DNA from: Platycnemis pennipes
Taxonomy: Eukaryota; Arthropoda; Insecta; Odonata; Platycnemididae
Length of the DNA stretch: 64,000 bases
Assembly (NCBI GenBank): GCA_933228895.1
Contig: OW121851.1
Span: forward strand, 109,513,271-109,577,270
Reading direction: 5' to 3'
The notes beneath the pieces were generated by a model. That model searched no databases, was not told the DNA's origin, and saw only the letters and a program-made list of their open reading frames with translations. The position numbers and the translations under genes were made by a program. Shown here in pieces: positions 22,159 to 34,260 of this stretch (the first letter of the stretch is position 1; each line of letters starts with the position of its first letter).

Positions 22159-23176
22159 GTACAAAGAATTCGAGTGTCCACCGCAGACTTCGGAAGAAGA
22201 AATTTTTCCCGACCCGTACTCCCACGGCGTGTATCACCTCTGCAGGAACGGCGAGAGACTAGACTTCGTTTGCGGCGAAGACGCACCGATCTTCGATCCG
22301 AAATCGAAGCAATGTGTCAGAAAAACGTCGAGGACAAATTATTTCGGAGACGCCCCCTTGCCTTGGTGCGCGGAGAAGGGAGAGACGGGAACAATTGATG
22401 GAACGGATTACGCGTACGAGTGCGCGGAAGAGAAGAGTCCGCACCGCGTCATCTATCCGAAACTGAGACTAAGAAAGGACGAAACGACCTCCACCTCCGA
22501 AGCTACAACGACAGAAGAGTCCACGACGACGGTCACCACGACCGAAAAAGAGTCCACGACGACAACCACAGAAGAACCGACTACCACACCTAAAGAGCAG
22601 TCGACGACCACGCCTAAGGAGCAGTCGACGACCACGCCTAAAGAGCAGTCAACGACCACGCCCAAGGAGCAGTCTACCACGACGCCTAGCGAGCAGTCGA
22701 CGACGACACCAAAAGAACAAACGACGACGGAGAAACCGTCACCTTGTACAAATGGCGTCGGTGCTTACCCCGTTCCCGGCGATTGCCGAAAGTATTACCT
22801 CTGCTACCTCCAACCGAACAGCTCCTTGAGCTACGTCGAGAAGATGTGTCGAAAGGGCTCACACTTCGACGGTTCCGCGGGAGTGTGCGTCGCTGGGGAC
22901 TGCAGCGAATACCCCTCGACGACCACCTCTGCCCCCACTCCCACCCCTGTCCACTGCGTAAACAACGGCGCACTGGAGGACACGGAGTGCTGCAAGTGCT
23001 ACTACGTCTGCTTCGACGACGGAACCGGGATGAAATACGCGCACAAGTGCTGCCGGAAGGGGTCGCACTTCGACCCCGGGAAGGCGGTTTGCGTGGCAGG
23101 GGATGAGTGCGACAACATGCAGAACTGCCCGAAAGTCGGCAATTGGTTGATCGACCCGTTGAACAAAGACATGTGA
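22159..23176 (+). CDS. Chitin-binding peritrophin-like protein, last exon
   Basis: 339 codons plus one leading base, from acceptor ATCCACAG at 22151-22158 to TGA at 23174-23176. Order: a CBM14 (type-2 chitin-binding) domain with IFPDPYSHGVYHLCRNG, VCG, IFDPKSKQCV; a Thr/Pro-rich linker (about 22480-22740) made of TTTPKEQS repeats and probably O-glycosylated; then two further Cys-rich CBM14-like units, each with CRKGSHFD and CVAGD near its end. Such proteins are secreted and bind chitin in the peritrophic matrix or cuticle. The exon is GC-rich compared with its AT-rich surroundings. Codon-level continuity with 16939-17177 (AG+G = Arg, then YKEFECPP) supports the join. Confidence 0.92.
22580..22733 (+). 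repeat. 24-bp coding tandem repeat (TTTPKEQS)
   Basis: About six units of 24 bases encoding TTTPKEQS with synonymous drift (cct aag/aaa, tcg/tca/tct). One unit reads PSEQ in place of PKEQ. The length keeps the frame, so copy number could vary between individuals without breaking the protein. Confidence 0.9.
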
Positions 23177-25498
23177 GAGATGGGCGGCGTCTGTCTCGGC
23201 AGAGTGCAAAAGCGGTCGGTGATAGGGTTGCCATCTTATTAATCTGTCATTGCCGAGCACGGAATGAACATGATATTACTTTCTCACATTGCAAAACCCA
23301 TCGTTTATTTGTTTTAAGAACTGAAAAAAGTATACTCCAAAGTGTCGCTGAACTTCACATCACAATAACACTTAAATATAGTGGTATATCGTGATTGAAG
23401 ATAACTCGTTCGGGAATCACAATCGTTAGCCGAAACGTACGCAACGTATCTTCGCTATTTTGCTCGAAAATTTTTAAAGTTTTGTATTGATTTTAGTTCC
23501 ACATACACAACAACAAATTCATCGCTCATTTTTTTAGCAACCAAAATAACATCATGCAGTAACAAAAGCTTATTGGTCGTTAGCAAAGTAAAAAAGCGAA
23601 AAAAACCTCGTTGGTCAAAGAATTAATTAGCCGAGATATCACTGTGTTTGAATAGTTGATTGTGAGCATAAGAAACACCACCTTTCATAATTCTACAAGC
23701 TTCAAAAAGATTATAGCAGAACAGTGGGATGACAGTACCAATCATTCTAGTTCATAGATTTTTAACCGTCAATTTAGATTAGAGTAGAAATTCAAAACGA
23801 TGCTATGCATCTCTTCTAGCTGTGTAACTCCACAACAGTTGTCAGTAAAAAAGATAACTTCCTAGTTATATTATGTACAAAGTTTGGTAAACTTCTGGTT
23901 AAAATTTTACTGAAAGTTTCAGTGTTGAGTGCAGAAAAAAAATAATTTGAATGGTTCGGCCGAAAACCAAATCGGTTGCAACCACAGATAGCGGCAACTC
24001 TGTACAAGGTCTCGATCTGGATGTCCTAAGTGAATGCGGAAATTATTTCGCTTCCTGATGATCGTACCAAGTGGGTGCAAGACCGCTTTCGAGTGATAAT
24101 ATGTTGGTACGAGTGAGAAACTTAAAACGGCGCACTTGAGGATGGAGTTGTGAGCACTTCGATGTTCGTCAAATATGTTTATCAAAGATCGTAAATCACT
24201 CGGTTGCTAAGTGAATCTGAACTCAATCGCGGCCACCCACAGATTTCTTATCTGTTATTATCTGACGGACGTTTCTTTGGAATACATGATAATAATCAAT
24301 TATTTTGTCCGCCAACAAAACAGGTGGGAAGGTATAATCTAATATGAAATTTTTTTTCTTTGAATGTTAATAGTTTTGTTTTCAAGTCTTTTTTGACTTA
24401 GTGGAAAAAGTACTTTTTCATCGGTCGCTTTATATTTAAAACTTATTACCGTGGTCACATATATTTTGGCCTTTTATTTAATATTCAAAGTAGGTAAAAT
24501 ATTTGGTGAATATCTATTGTGGATTGAGGTTCGTTGAAGTGAAGTATTTTTCGGCATTTAAATTTTCACCCAGTTTTTCGGTACTTTTATTATTGGCATC
24601 ATGTTCGCAATTTGTTTGCCAAAACGTTGAATGCATCCTTCATTCTTTTTTGACCAACAATCTTTTAAAAGAGATCAGACAATTCCAGGGATGGAAAATA
24701 TTTTGTGTGATCAATCCCTGAAAAATGTATATTTTGTAAATAAAATCGTTAAGTCGCAGTGGTTTTTCTTTTTATCTCATATTCGCACCTAAGGAAGATT
24801 TAATTAACTAAAGCTTTTATAAAAATATTAATTTTTTCTCATGTTTAAAACAATCTGGTTTTTGGTGAATGAGCAATCCTGTAGTGATTGAAAACTATAC
24901 TAGTATTAATGCCAGTATGGTTTTCAATCACTAAAATATAATCACTCTGATATAATCACTTAAATAATAATCGAAAAATCGACAATATGGAGCAAAGTAT
25001 TTTCAGCACATTTCCGATACTAGATACATATTGTATTATTTTTCCAAACACAAGCACGTCCGATTCGTTCGTTTGAGATACTAAAACATATTCAACAAGT
25101 TTATTGTAGATATTAGGAGAAAACTGTCAACTAAGGTAATATTCATTACCGTCGAAAATTCTGTATTGCCGTTTACTTAAGTGGCAGTACCATTACATTG
25201 TAATTTCGGTATTTGCATTATAAGTAAGGAAAATGTTTGAGCTTTATTTATTGGCAAGAGCTGGCTGTTTTAAATAGCCTCTTATTGTTAGTGCAAACCA
25301 AGCGAATTTAACACGATCCGCATTTTAATTTTGTTATACGGCGGATCGTAGGCGTTAGAAAATTGGCATTTTTTCAAAAAGATATCCATTTAAAGAATTT
25401 TATTAACAAATATAATAATATTGACGACAAATATGTATATTTCCGACATCTTCTAATATTTTCGACAAATACCTACACCACCTATACTAATATATTCA
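23177..25498. other. 3' untranslated/flanking region, no further gene
   Basis: AT-rich DNA after the stop codon. AATAAA at 24739-24744 is the first sense-strand candidate I noted for a polyadenylation signal, which would give a 3' UTR near 1.6 kb; this is weak. CTGATGATCG at 24055 lacks a downstream GAAAC and is not counted as a ribozyme. Confidence 0.35.
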
Positions 25499-26803
25499 GT
25501 ATATCAGCAAATCCATGAATTATGCACCGATACAGCGACCGGATTTTGATTTAAAAAAATCGAGCAGCACACCCTCCCAAGTTGATTCTTCCTTTAGTTT
25601 GGACCCTTAGGAAACACCTCAAGCCAATGAACCAAGAAAAACGCACTATTAGAATAGTTTTTTCAGCCTTTTTTGTCCAAAAAACGAACTACAGGGTGGA
25701 TTTAAATCTTGGTCACATTTTGGTAATTTTGAAATTGGCAATTGTTTCCATTTTTAATGCGCACACAACACTTTGAAAAGCTCGAAAAGACTTGTACAAG
25801 TACCCGTGATGATCTTGAAGACCATTGAAACCAAAAATGCGTCCAAGGATGGCCATTTTGGGCTGCGCGGGTGGGAAACGGCAATTTTCCGCCTCGATTC
25901 TAGTGAAGATCATCTACGGTAATCGTATGATTGTTTGCTGAATTCCTTCAAGCCCTCTCGTTTTCATAAAAATGTCCTTTTCTGTACTCCTTGGTGACCA
26001 AAAATGGACATACTGATCGAGAACTTTTGGTCTAGATCCTATAGGGGGCCAGCCCAGGAACTGGCACAATTTTTTCCGAATTTTTCTCGCGATCCCCTTT
26101 GTGGGTTGAAAATGGCCATTTTTGACCACTCCAGACCAAAGTGGGCCCCCTACGGACATGTTTTTGGTTTGAATCCTCTTCAAGATCATCACGCGCACTT
26201 GTACAAGTATTTTCGAGCTTTCCGAAGTGTTGCGTGCTAATTAAAAAAAATGGCCAATTTCAAAATGACCAAAATATGACCAAAATTTCCGGAACAAATC
26301 TGGCGTCCTCTTTGAAGAATTTTGAACACTCTTTGTTCCTTGAATTTTTCGTCTAGATCCCATACAACTCGAGTAAAAAAATCATGAAGACTTTGCCTGG
26401 TCCCATCCTGTTTCGGTATCCAACTTGGTTATCTAACCACTGAATTGATTTTTTCAAAGTGCAGAACTTTTAATTACAACTATTTAATGCACTTTTCTAG
26501 TACTTTTCAGTTTGTAGAAAAATTTGTTCTCAATAAAAAATCAGGTTCCAAAAAAATTGACCTAAAAAATAGTGCATTTTCCAAGTTGAATGGTCAAAAT
26601 AAAGGTCAAGGGTCGTTTTTTTGGACAAAAAAGGCTGAAAAAACTATTCTAAAAGTGCGTTTTTCTTGGTTCATTGGCTTGAGGTGTTTCCTAAGGGTCC
26701 AAACTAAAGGAAGAATCAACTTGGGAGGGTGTGCTGCTCGATTTTTTTAAAATCAAAATCCGGTCGCTGTATCGGTGCATAATTCATGGATTTGCTGATA
26801 TAC
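25499..26803. mobile_element. Long foldback element, ~190-bp inverted termini
   Basis: Arms 25499-25687 and 26614-26803 are inverted copies with only about three differences over ~190 bp. Further in, 25695-25795 pairs with about 26200-26295 with more differences, so much of the 1.3 kb is one imperfect palindrome; the right side carries about 300 extra bases. No transposase motif found. AATATTTTCGAC occurs at both sides (about 25456 and 26805) in the same orientation, but the left copy is ~30 bases from the arm, so a target duplication is not proven. Class unknown. Confidence 0.85.
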
Positions 26804-26999
26804 CAATATTTTCGACTAATATGCATACAAATTCATCTAGCACTTCAGTTCGGCATGTTAAATGTCCGTGGTTTGATTCCGGTCTCTGTCGAACTTTTTT
26901 ATGTTGTGACTTGTCCTGATTCCATCCTCCTCTCCCACTCTGAGTTCGTCCGTTTATGTGTCTCATATGTGGCATAAAGCGTCTATCCACACTTAATAG

Positions 27000-27290
27000 C
27001 CAATCGGGCCTAAAGGGAGGTTACACGGATTGTAATGGACGGGTAAGGAGGAAGGGTGGATAGAAACCCGGCGTCGGCATCAGCCTGCTCTTCGAGAAAG
27101 GCGCCAAGGGGATCACGGCTTAACGTCTCATCCGACGGACGGGATACTGAACAAGAAGTGCTCTTCACATGAGACTGACATAGAGTACTGTTTATTGATG
27201 AAGAATATCTGCCACCAGCGGGGTTTTAACGCGTGCTCTCGGGATTGGAGGCCAGTACTCTAGCCACTCGTTTGTTCCGTGCCCCTTTTT
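27000..27290 (-). repeat. tRNA-SINE, CCGTCCGTCGGA family
   Basis: Reverse-strand copy: the CCGACGGACGGGATACTGAA block (27132-27151) and GAAACCCGGCGTCGGCATCA (27064-27083) are the reverse of the family body. The head near 27240-27290 retains only a weak A-box-like stretch. Confidence 0.65.
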
Positions 27291-27769
27291 CCAACCCTAT
27301 CCCCAGTGTATGCGTGTGTGAAGGGAAAGAGAGAGCAGAGGAAGCATGCAGAGTCAATGTCAGATAAATAATCACTACCTGCCCTCTAAATACCGATCCT
27401 CCATTCTTTTCTCTCCTCCTTCGCGTGAAGACACGCTATTGTTTGGTGGCTGCTAGTCAATCTCAATCATACACGCTACGTCCCCCGAAACAGCCTCTAT
27501 TGAAGTCCGAACGGCAGAATTAGCCACTACAGGGACTGTTAAATCCGTAAGTCATCTCAGCTAAAATATTTCCCGAGAATTATATTTCACTTTTCTCCTT
27601 CCCTTTTTTCCGTAGCGCCCTTCTTCCCTCCCCATTTTTCCTTAAGAAGTCCTCACCGTGGAGATGTCACTCGCTTGGACCCTGAATGTCCTAACCCCTC
27701 TTGGTCTCAGCAGCAACCAGTAGGCGCGCTCATCTTTATCAAACCCCTCAATCCTTTCCTTTATTCAAC

Positions 27770-29960
27770 AGTGCGGAAAAGAAAAGGGCCATGTATGTAT
27801 ATTGAAACGAAGCGTGAAATAAATGAAAAACACGAGCGGTGTGTGTGTAGTCGACCAGGCAAGGCGGTACGAGCGTAGTGCTTCTACAATATGTACCACA
27901 CTGAGGCAGAAGGAGTCCATAAATGCTGTAACTCGAGCCAAGAGTGTTAAAATGATGTCTAAGCTGCGGGATTCTGTCCGTAAAAAGATGAAGAAGATGC
28001 TGACGGCGTTGTTGTCAGAGAAGCAGCTCACAGGAGATACCGTGATAGAGAGTATTATATGCGAGAAGGCCCGAGGTATTTACGCTGTTTTTTGCAGCAG
28101 TCCCCAGGAACTTCAACAAACGAGGGATCAGAAGAGACATTTAAAGCTAGTCGGAGCTGTTTTGACAATTTTAAAAGGAGTACCGTAATGGGGGAATTAA
28201 CTCGGAACCGAAATCGCTATTTTGCACACGAAATCGTTAGATGGCAACTAAAAATGATTTTTGTGAAAAAATTAATATTCCAACCAGAGCCATTCGCTCA
28301 TAAATCAAAAATTAAAGTAAGTACAAGGTGACGCCCGCCGAACGAGCTGCGTTAAAGATATCTACGTCATCCACCTCCCGTCTTTGACTGTATTGAGGAA
28401 GAACGGGAGAGGAGCGGAGGTGGTGAGGAGAGGTTTGCCTAAAGAGATCCTGTCGCATCCAGCAAATAAACCGAAACAATTTAACAAAAAATATTTTCTT
28501 ATGCATTTTGTGTGACTACAAGCGTGCTGAAGTTTATTTGCTTATTCACAAATTACGATGTAGTCGAAAATGCAATGCCTTTCGAAATAATCCGAATAGA
28601 GTCTAACAACCACTTCCATTGGCCTAGTCAGATTTGTATCCCCCATTGTGATTGAGCGAAGGAGCTGCGCAGTCTCAGTTGTGATTGGAGGATGTGGATG
28701 ACGTACGAGTCCTCCGCACGCCCACTTTTCCGAAAGAGTTAAACACATCAGTTTTTCGCTGCTTATAGTATGAGAACGACTCGATGGATCGAAGAACGAA
28801 AAAATACGAGTCTTTCTATTTTACAAACTCTATTAGATTCGGCAATAAAATAAATATGGTAAACGACCCCATTCACTGGTATCATGGTGAGGCAGCAAGC
28901 TCGGATATGATGTCAGCTGGAGATTTTCTCAAAACGTTCGCAGAAGTGATAGCACCAGAAGTTCACATCCCCCAGAAAGTCGTAAATGTGACTAGACGGG
29001 GACCTTCTGGAAGAAGATGCCAAATAGATCTTACATAACTGCAGTGGAGAAGATGTCAGGCCACAAACCCATGAAGGATATAGGTTAACCCTCGCATTTT
29101 GCACCAATGCGAGCGGCGACTGCAAGATCAAGTCGCTGCTTGTATATCATTTGGAAATCCCCTGAGTCTTGAAATCGCGTAAGGTTATGAAAGAAAAGCT
29201 TCAAGTCATGTGAAGGTCAAATCCAAAGGCGTGGGTTACCAGGCAGTTCTTTGAGGAGTCCATTATATTGGTCTTTGGTCCTGCTATTAAGAAATATTTT
29301 CAAGTAAATAAACTACCTACGCTAGCACTTCTCGTCCTGGATAATACATCTGCTCACCCTCAGAACATCGAAGACAACTTCTGTGAAGAGTTGAAACTTA
29401 TAAAGGTTCTCTTCACGCAGCATCTCTCCTATTTGGCAGCCTATGGACCAGCAGGTGATTTCTAATTTCAAACACTTCGCGAAGCACCCACCTGTTTTGC
29501 CCCTGCTTTGAGGTAATGGACAATCCTTACCCTTTGACAATTCCAGAAGGACTACTACAACATCGTGGTACGTATCAGAATTTTAGATCGGGAAGGTTCA
29601 TTCTCAAAAAAAATTGTCGAAACCTAGGTCGGTTATTAAAAAAGTGTGGAATAGATTAAAAGAGTTATTTTATTCGTTGCCATGAATACCGTAACAAAAT
29701 TCCACAAAGTGACGCCTTCAGTCCTCTCTGACATCGGTATGTAATTTAATGGGCTTGGAGGTGGATGAAGTAGATGTGAACGATCACCAAGAGGAACTGA
29801 CAATGGAGTTAGAGGAGCTATGGTTACGGCAGCATTAAGCCATTTTGCAGGATATTAGTGCCGCGGAGCCAGATGTGGAGGAGGTTATCTCTACAAGTGA
29901 GATAAAGGAAACGGAAATCTGAGAGGTGTTTGTTGAATGACGACACTCAGATAAAGCGGC
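27770..29960 (+). pseudogene. Tigger/pogo transposase pseudogene
   Basis: Pieces read in Tigger (CENP-B-like) order. About 27823-28180: a helix-turn-helix region (YERSASTICTTL) and EKQLTGDTVIESIICEKARG. A frameshift near 28090 leads to FKASRSCFDNFKRS. After about 690 unrelated bases, 28880-29035 gives HGEAASSD and FAEVIA, then KKMPNRSYITA in another frame. About 29268-29450 gives FGPAIKKYF and LLVLDNTSAHP, the DDE-domain DN-x-x-x-HP block. The C-terminal acidic tail (EELTMELEELW, EEVISTSEIKETE) ends near 29930. Many stops and shifts make it dead. Terminal repeats were not found. Confidence 0.85.
28190..28875. other. Insertion inside the Tigger pseudogene
   Basis: This stretch separates FDNFKRS from HGEAASSD, which lie close together in Tigger proteins, so about 690 bases were inserted later. 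Its edges show short ATGGGG/CCCCAT complementarity. No coding or element identity recognised. Confidence 0.5.
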
Positions 29961-30334
29961 AACTGGTTTTGCGTCGGAGTTATTTAATGCGTTATTTATA
30001 TAACATATTTCTGAAATACCTACTTTGAAAGGAAGGACGAAACAAATCTTGTTGAAATTTTTGCTAAAATATGGCGAAAAAAGGGAGACTCAGTGGTGTA
30101 TCTTTTATTATATTTTATATAAATAATACGTTTGTCATTTACTAACATGCATATGCTTTCTTATTTTTTACTTATTCTCAAAAACCCGTCAACAAGACGG
30201 TGGTTTTTGGGCAGCAACGGGTTAATGGAATTTAAATTATTTTCAGTAGAGAAAAATTATTTGACATACCTACGAGCAATTTGAGTTACGATCTCAGTCA
30301 TGGAAAAAATTAAACTCGTAAGTCAAAGTATTTT

Positions 30335-33300
30335 GGATCATTCCACGTAATTTCAACCAAAAAAATTGGCAAAAATGACCCTTAGAGAAACCGATTTTAA
30401 CCAAATTTGACAAAACGTCATGATTTGATAGGAAAATGAAAACTCCTAAGCCGTTTTACAATACATGCAACTATTTACGATAAATGGCAACGTTGAAAAA
30501 TTCGAAATTTGCATAAGTGACTACACATTTTACGGTACATCTCTGAGACTGTTAAAGGTATAGATGTGCAAAAGCGCTCATTGTAAAGATCTGGAATTGG
30601 ACTAATACAAAAACTGAATGTATCATAAAATATAAACAATTTATGAAGTTCAGAACAACTTTCAAATCAATTGAAATCAACGATGTACCTTTATCTTCGA
30701 TTTTGCTAATTCTTTTTTATGTTGTCCCCTTCTCTACAAATTAAAAAATTTTGGTGGAGGTAATATTTAATTATTTTTGGATGGAGGCGAAACTCCCGCC
30801 AACGGTCCGGTTCGCCTCACGGGTCTCTGCTGCCTTCAGACCTCAGTACACTGTCTCTTTCATCTACTTCTCACAACCGTACACTAACTCTTAAATGCCC
30901 TTTGCTTCCCGCATACTTGACCACCGCCCTAGAATACACGAGGAACGGCACCAGGCCTTAGAGAACAACAAACAAACTTAATCTTCTCTTTGGCTTCCGA
31001 CGCTACTGGCTTTCATTTTTTTAAAACTGATATTCAGATAAACTATGGAACTTACGTTATAAATATCAGGTGTTTTCTTCTATGATTTCAAAGTCTCCTT
31101 CCAACTGCTTTATTTCCTGGGAGTACTTACTCCCAGTTTTCCTTTCATGGTTTCATGTTTGCACGTTATTCTTGCTCAATATATTTTACCATCTATCTAG
31201 TCCTTCATAGTATGAAAGTTGTAGATAAATACAATAGTAATTAGTGCGGTAAAAATCGAAGGGAAATAAAAAAAATCAATTTCGTATCTGTTTTTCCTGA
31301 TTGAAGATTGGTTTACCGAGGTTGGTAAACCAATTTTGAATCAACCAAAAGCAGACCAAATTTGAAAGTTGAAGAAAGAGGCGTAAAATAATGTTTCCCA
31401 ATATATTTTCGCATCGGGAATACACTCACGTTCGTTATTGGCCTACAAAAACTTACATGTTCTCCTCCAAATTTCTGCCACAAAAGTGGAAATTTGTACC
31501 TTCGGATGCCTGGCAACGGCTTTTTTTTTTAACAGCAAGTCTTTCTTGTATTGTGTAATATTGTATTGTAAAATTCGAATTTTGAAACGTTGCAATTTCT
31601 CGTAAACGATTGCATGTACATTAGGGTGGGCCGAAAAAAGGTTTTTTTTCCGGATCAAATTTGCCCTATGCGGAAAAGTTGTGTATTGATATCAGGATCT
31701 TGCATGCAAATTTTTTTCGAAATCGGATAATATTAACCACTGCCGCCCGAGCTCTAAAGTTTAAAATTTTGCGAAAATTCAGGCTGAAATGGGAAACAAA
31801 CGGTTATGGAGAATTATTTGTTGCTAATACTGGGATATTGGTAAACATCAACGATAGATACATATTTCCAAATTACAACACTGAAATTTGAAGTTTATTT
31901 GACAAAATCTATGGCATATACGATGCCTAAGAATAAACAACAAATTTAGAGTAAATGCAACCCGCACAACACAAGAAATTTTACAGGCTCCAAGCATCAC
32001 TTCAAATAGGTCACTTTTGGGAGCCGTATTTGGGATAAATTAATATTTTTTCGAATGCAGTATCCTTGTAAATATCTCATACTTCATTTGGCTATAAATA
32101 ATACTTTAAAACAGACGAAAAAGCGGTACGTTTTGAAATTAACATAAAGCGCAGAATCACGGCCTGATATTCATCACAAAGGTGATTCAGACATTTAATT
32201 TCCTCGAAATATACTGCAATATCCAATTACTAGTTCTTGCCCCACCTGAGCTGCAGATATTCTTCGCAAATCTAACGAATTCGTGTGTCGTAAATGCTCG
32301 TAAATTAGATTGCATAAGGAGTGGGTGTTCACTCGGAGGGTAAGCGGGCTGCGCGCTGGGAAAGATACTACGAATCAGACATTTTAATACACTAGTGGAA
32401 TCTAAACTAATTCTTTTGTTGAAAAAGACTGATATAGCTACGATTTAATCATCAGAATATAGTAGCTTTTTCTAAGAACTTTGATAAATAGTAGTGGTTC
32501 ACTGTAGGAAATGATAAACCGATAAGTCCCATAATGAACGGATTATCTCTGTGTACGGTATATAAATGCTCCTCCAACCGTCACTTTCTTGAAAAACTGG
32601 GAGTTAACTATTCCCTAAGCGATTGTAGGTACAGCTAGTTCGACGTGAGTCAGGTATTATAAATATGGCCAGTGGTAGAGCTAAGGAGAGTATGGATGAG
32701 ACGGAGGACGGAGGTTTTCCTTATCTGGCCCCAGCGATGAGTTGATCGTGAATACTTTGGTGATAAAATGGCAGAGAATTCTCAGACAGGCAATATCCCA
32801 TTGAAAACCCTCGTAAATGATGTTTAAACTCCCTTATCTCAGGCTGTTACTATCATTACTTATTAACTCACCATATTCGTTGCAATATTTTATTTCACTT
32901 GGGGATTCCCATCCGTTGTCGGGCAAGATGCGTATTTCACTTCATAAGCTTGAGGTCAGATGGTATTCATTGCTGTGAGTGAATAACTACATTGCGCAGA
33001 GTACTGTTGTTTTGTATGCAAGAAGATTAACGCAATAGCGAAAATACCGAAAAAGCTTACAAGATGTGGAGTGGAGTGCCTGATATTTAGAGCACCCGAA
33101 AATTTCGCGGGTAATGTTTTGCCTACTTATGAGGAGATTATGAAATTGTTTTTGTACTCTCGGTACATTCAAGAAGAAAGTGGAAATACCGATACATCTG
33201 TGCTGGGAATCGCGGAGACGGTGGCTTATGTCATTGAAGATATCTGGAATAGATCCTCTATGCCGGTTGTAGGACATAGGCAAATTGTGAGACGAATTAT

Positions 33301-34260
33301 TCAATACCATGGAAAATACCGCAATATTCTTCGATCTGTCAACAAGAAGACTTTGTTTGGCCTGAAGCAAGACTTTCTTCGTCACGCGTGTCAGCTTTTT
33401 GATGTTGCGGCATGTAAATTCTCTAGTGGAACTGATTGTATTCGTGATAATACCACTAAAGTGTCATTTTTAGAACGTGAATTCCCTCAGGACCCGATAA
33501 GTGATAGAAAACTGATTATCAGTGACATTGATGTCCAGGAAACTAAAGAGGAAATGGAATAGGTTAGAAATAAAAAGATCATCAAAATGTTCTACGTTAA
33601 CTGAGCAAGAAGTTTCTGAGATTTGGAAAGACTCAAGGGAAGAAACGTCTGCAAGTGATGCTGATGATTTTTGCAAAAAAATGTGGGTGTAAATAATTTA
33701 AATTTGTCTAGATTTGCGTCTGCCTGTGAAATATTCTGTATATCAAAACGAACTGCTACAGCACTCGCATCAGCGATTCAAGTTGATATCGGGATGATTT
33801 CTCTAGGAGATCACGTGCTTTTTCAAGTGGAGAATGCCTGGAGAGTCTTACAGCGAGAAGTCCGGGGAAAATGGTTTATTCCAGGGGGACCACTACAGCA
33901 AATCGCATTCTTCGATTCTATGTTTCAACCGAAACTCCTTCAAAAGAGCAGATGACATTGACAACTTTTGTGATGAAAGTATAAACTCCTATGTGGTTCG
34001 CGATAAAATTGAGACCAATATGCACGGATGGTCCGAAGCATATCACGAACATGATACATTTCATGAAATATATGGATCAAGACATCAAATTACTCCTTTA
34101 CTCAATAATTCAGGGAAACGCTCTTTTTGCTCACCGAGAGAATATTGCAAAACGGCTTCAGAGTTTTCATTTTCCTATCAAATGATGACGTTTTGCCAAG
34201 TTTGGTCAAAATGGGTTACCCTAAGGGCAATTACCTGGTCGAATTGACATGGTATGACCC
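30335..34260. mobile_element. Inverted-repeat-bounded segment, unclassified
   Basis: The left edge (30335-30475) and right edge (about 34125-34260) are diverged inverted copies of about 135 bp; the clearest shared run is CGTCATGATTTGATAGG on the left against the reverse of 34168-34190. The outer ends begin GGATCATTCCACGT and, reversed, GGGTCATACCATGT. In between lies a broken reading frame (see 33056-33955) that I cannot assign to a transposase superfamily. A non-host unit is inferred from the matching ends; no target duplication is evident. Confidence 0.55.
33056..33955 (+). pseudogene. Uncharacterised element-borne protein, broken
   Basis: An open stretch to 33562 translates as about 165 residues including FRAPENFAGNVLPTYEEIMK, SVLGIAETVAYVIEDIWNRS, PVVGHRQIV and HACQLFDVAACKFSS. 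After stops near 33560-33665 a second frame continues with FCISKRTATALASAIQVDIG and a third resumes near 33960 (NSYVVRDKIETNMHGWSEA). The residue pattern looks coding, and from memory resembles a family of uncharacterised invertebrate proteins found in repeats; I cannot name a function. I see no clear DDE or zinc-finger motif. No start codon is evident. Confidence 0.45.

Noticed and set aside
22580..22733. CRISPR-like regular repeat
   Set aside because: Units are contiguous, in frame and coding; no spacers; the genome is eukaryotic.
22453..23260. Long minus-strand frames opposite the chitin-binding exon, including a Val/Ser-rich one
   Set aside because: They are the reverse of a GC-rich, repeat-containing real exon and have no domain.
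24055..24100. Seventh hammerhead core (CTGATGATCG)
   Set aside because: No GAAAC follows at a suitable distance and no stem II pairs.
31313..31345. Hairpin TTGGTTTACC / GGTAAACCAA as a terminator or element end
   Set aside because: Short stem, no duplication or context; bacterial-type terminators do not apply here.
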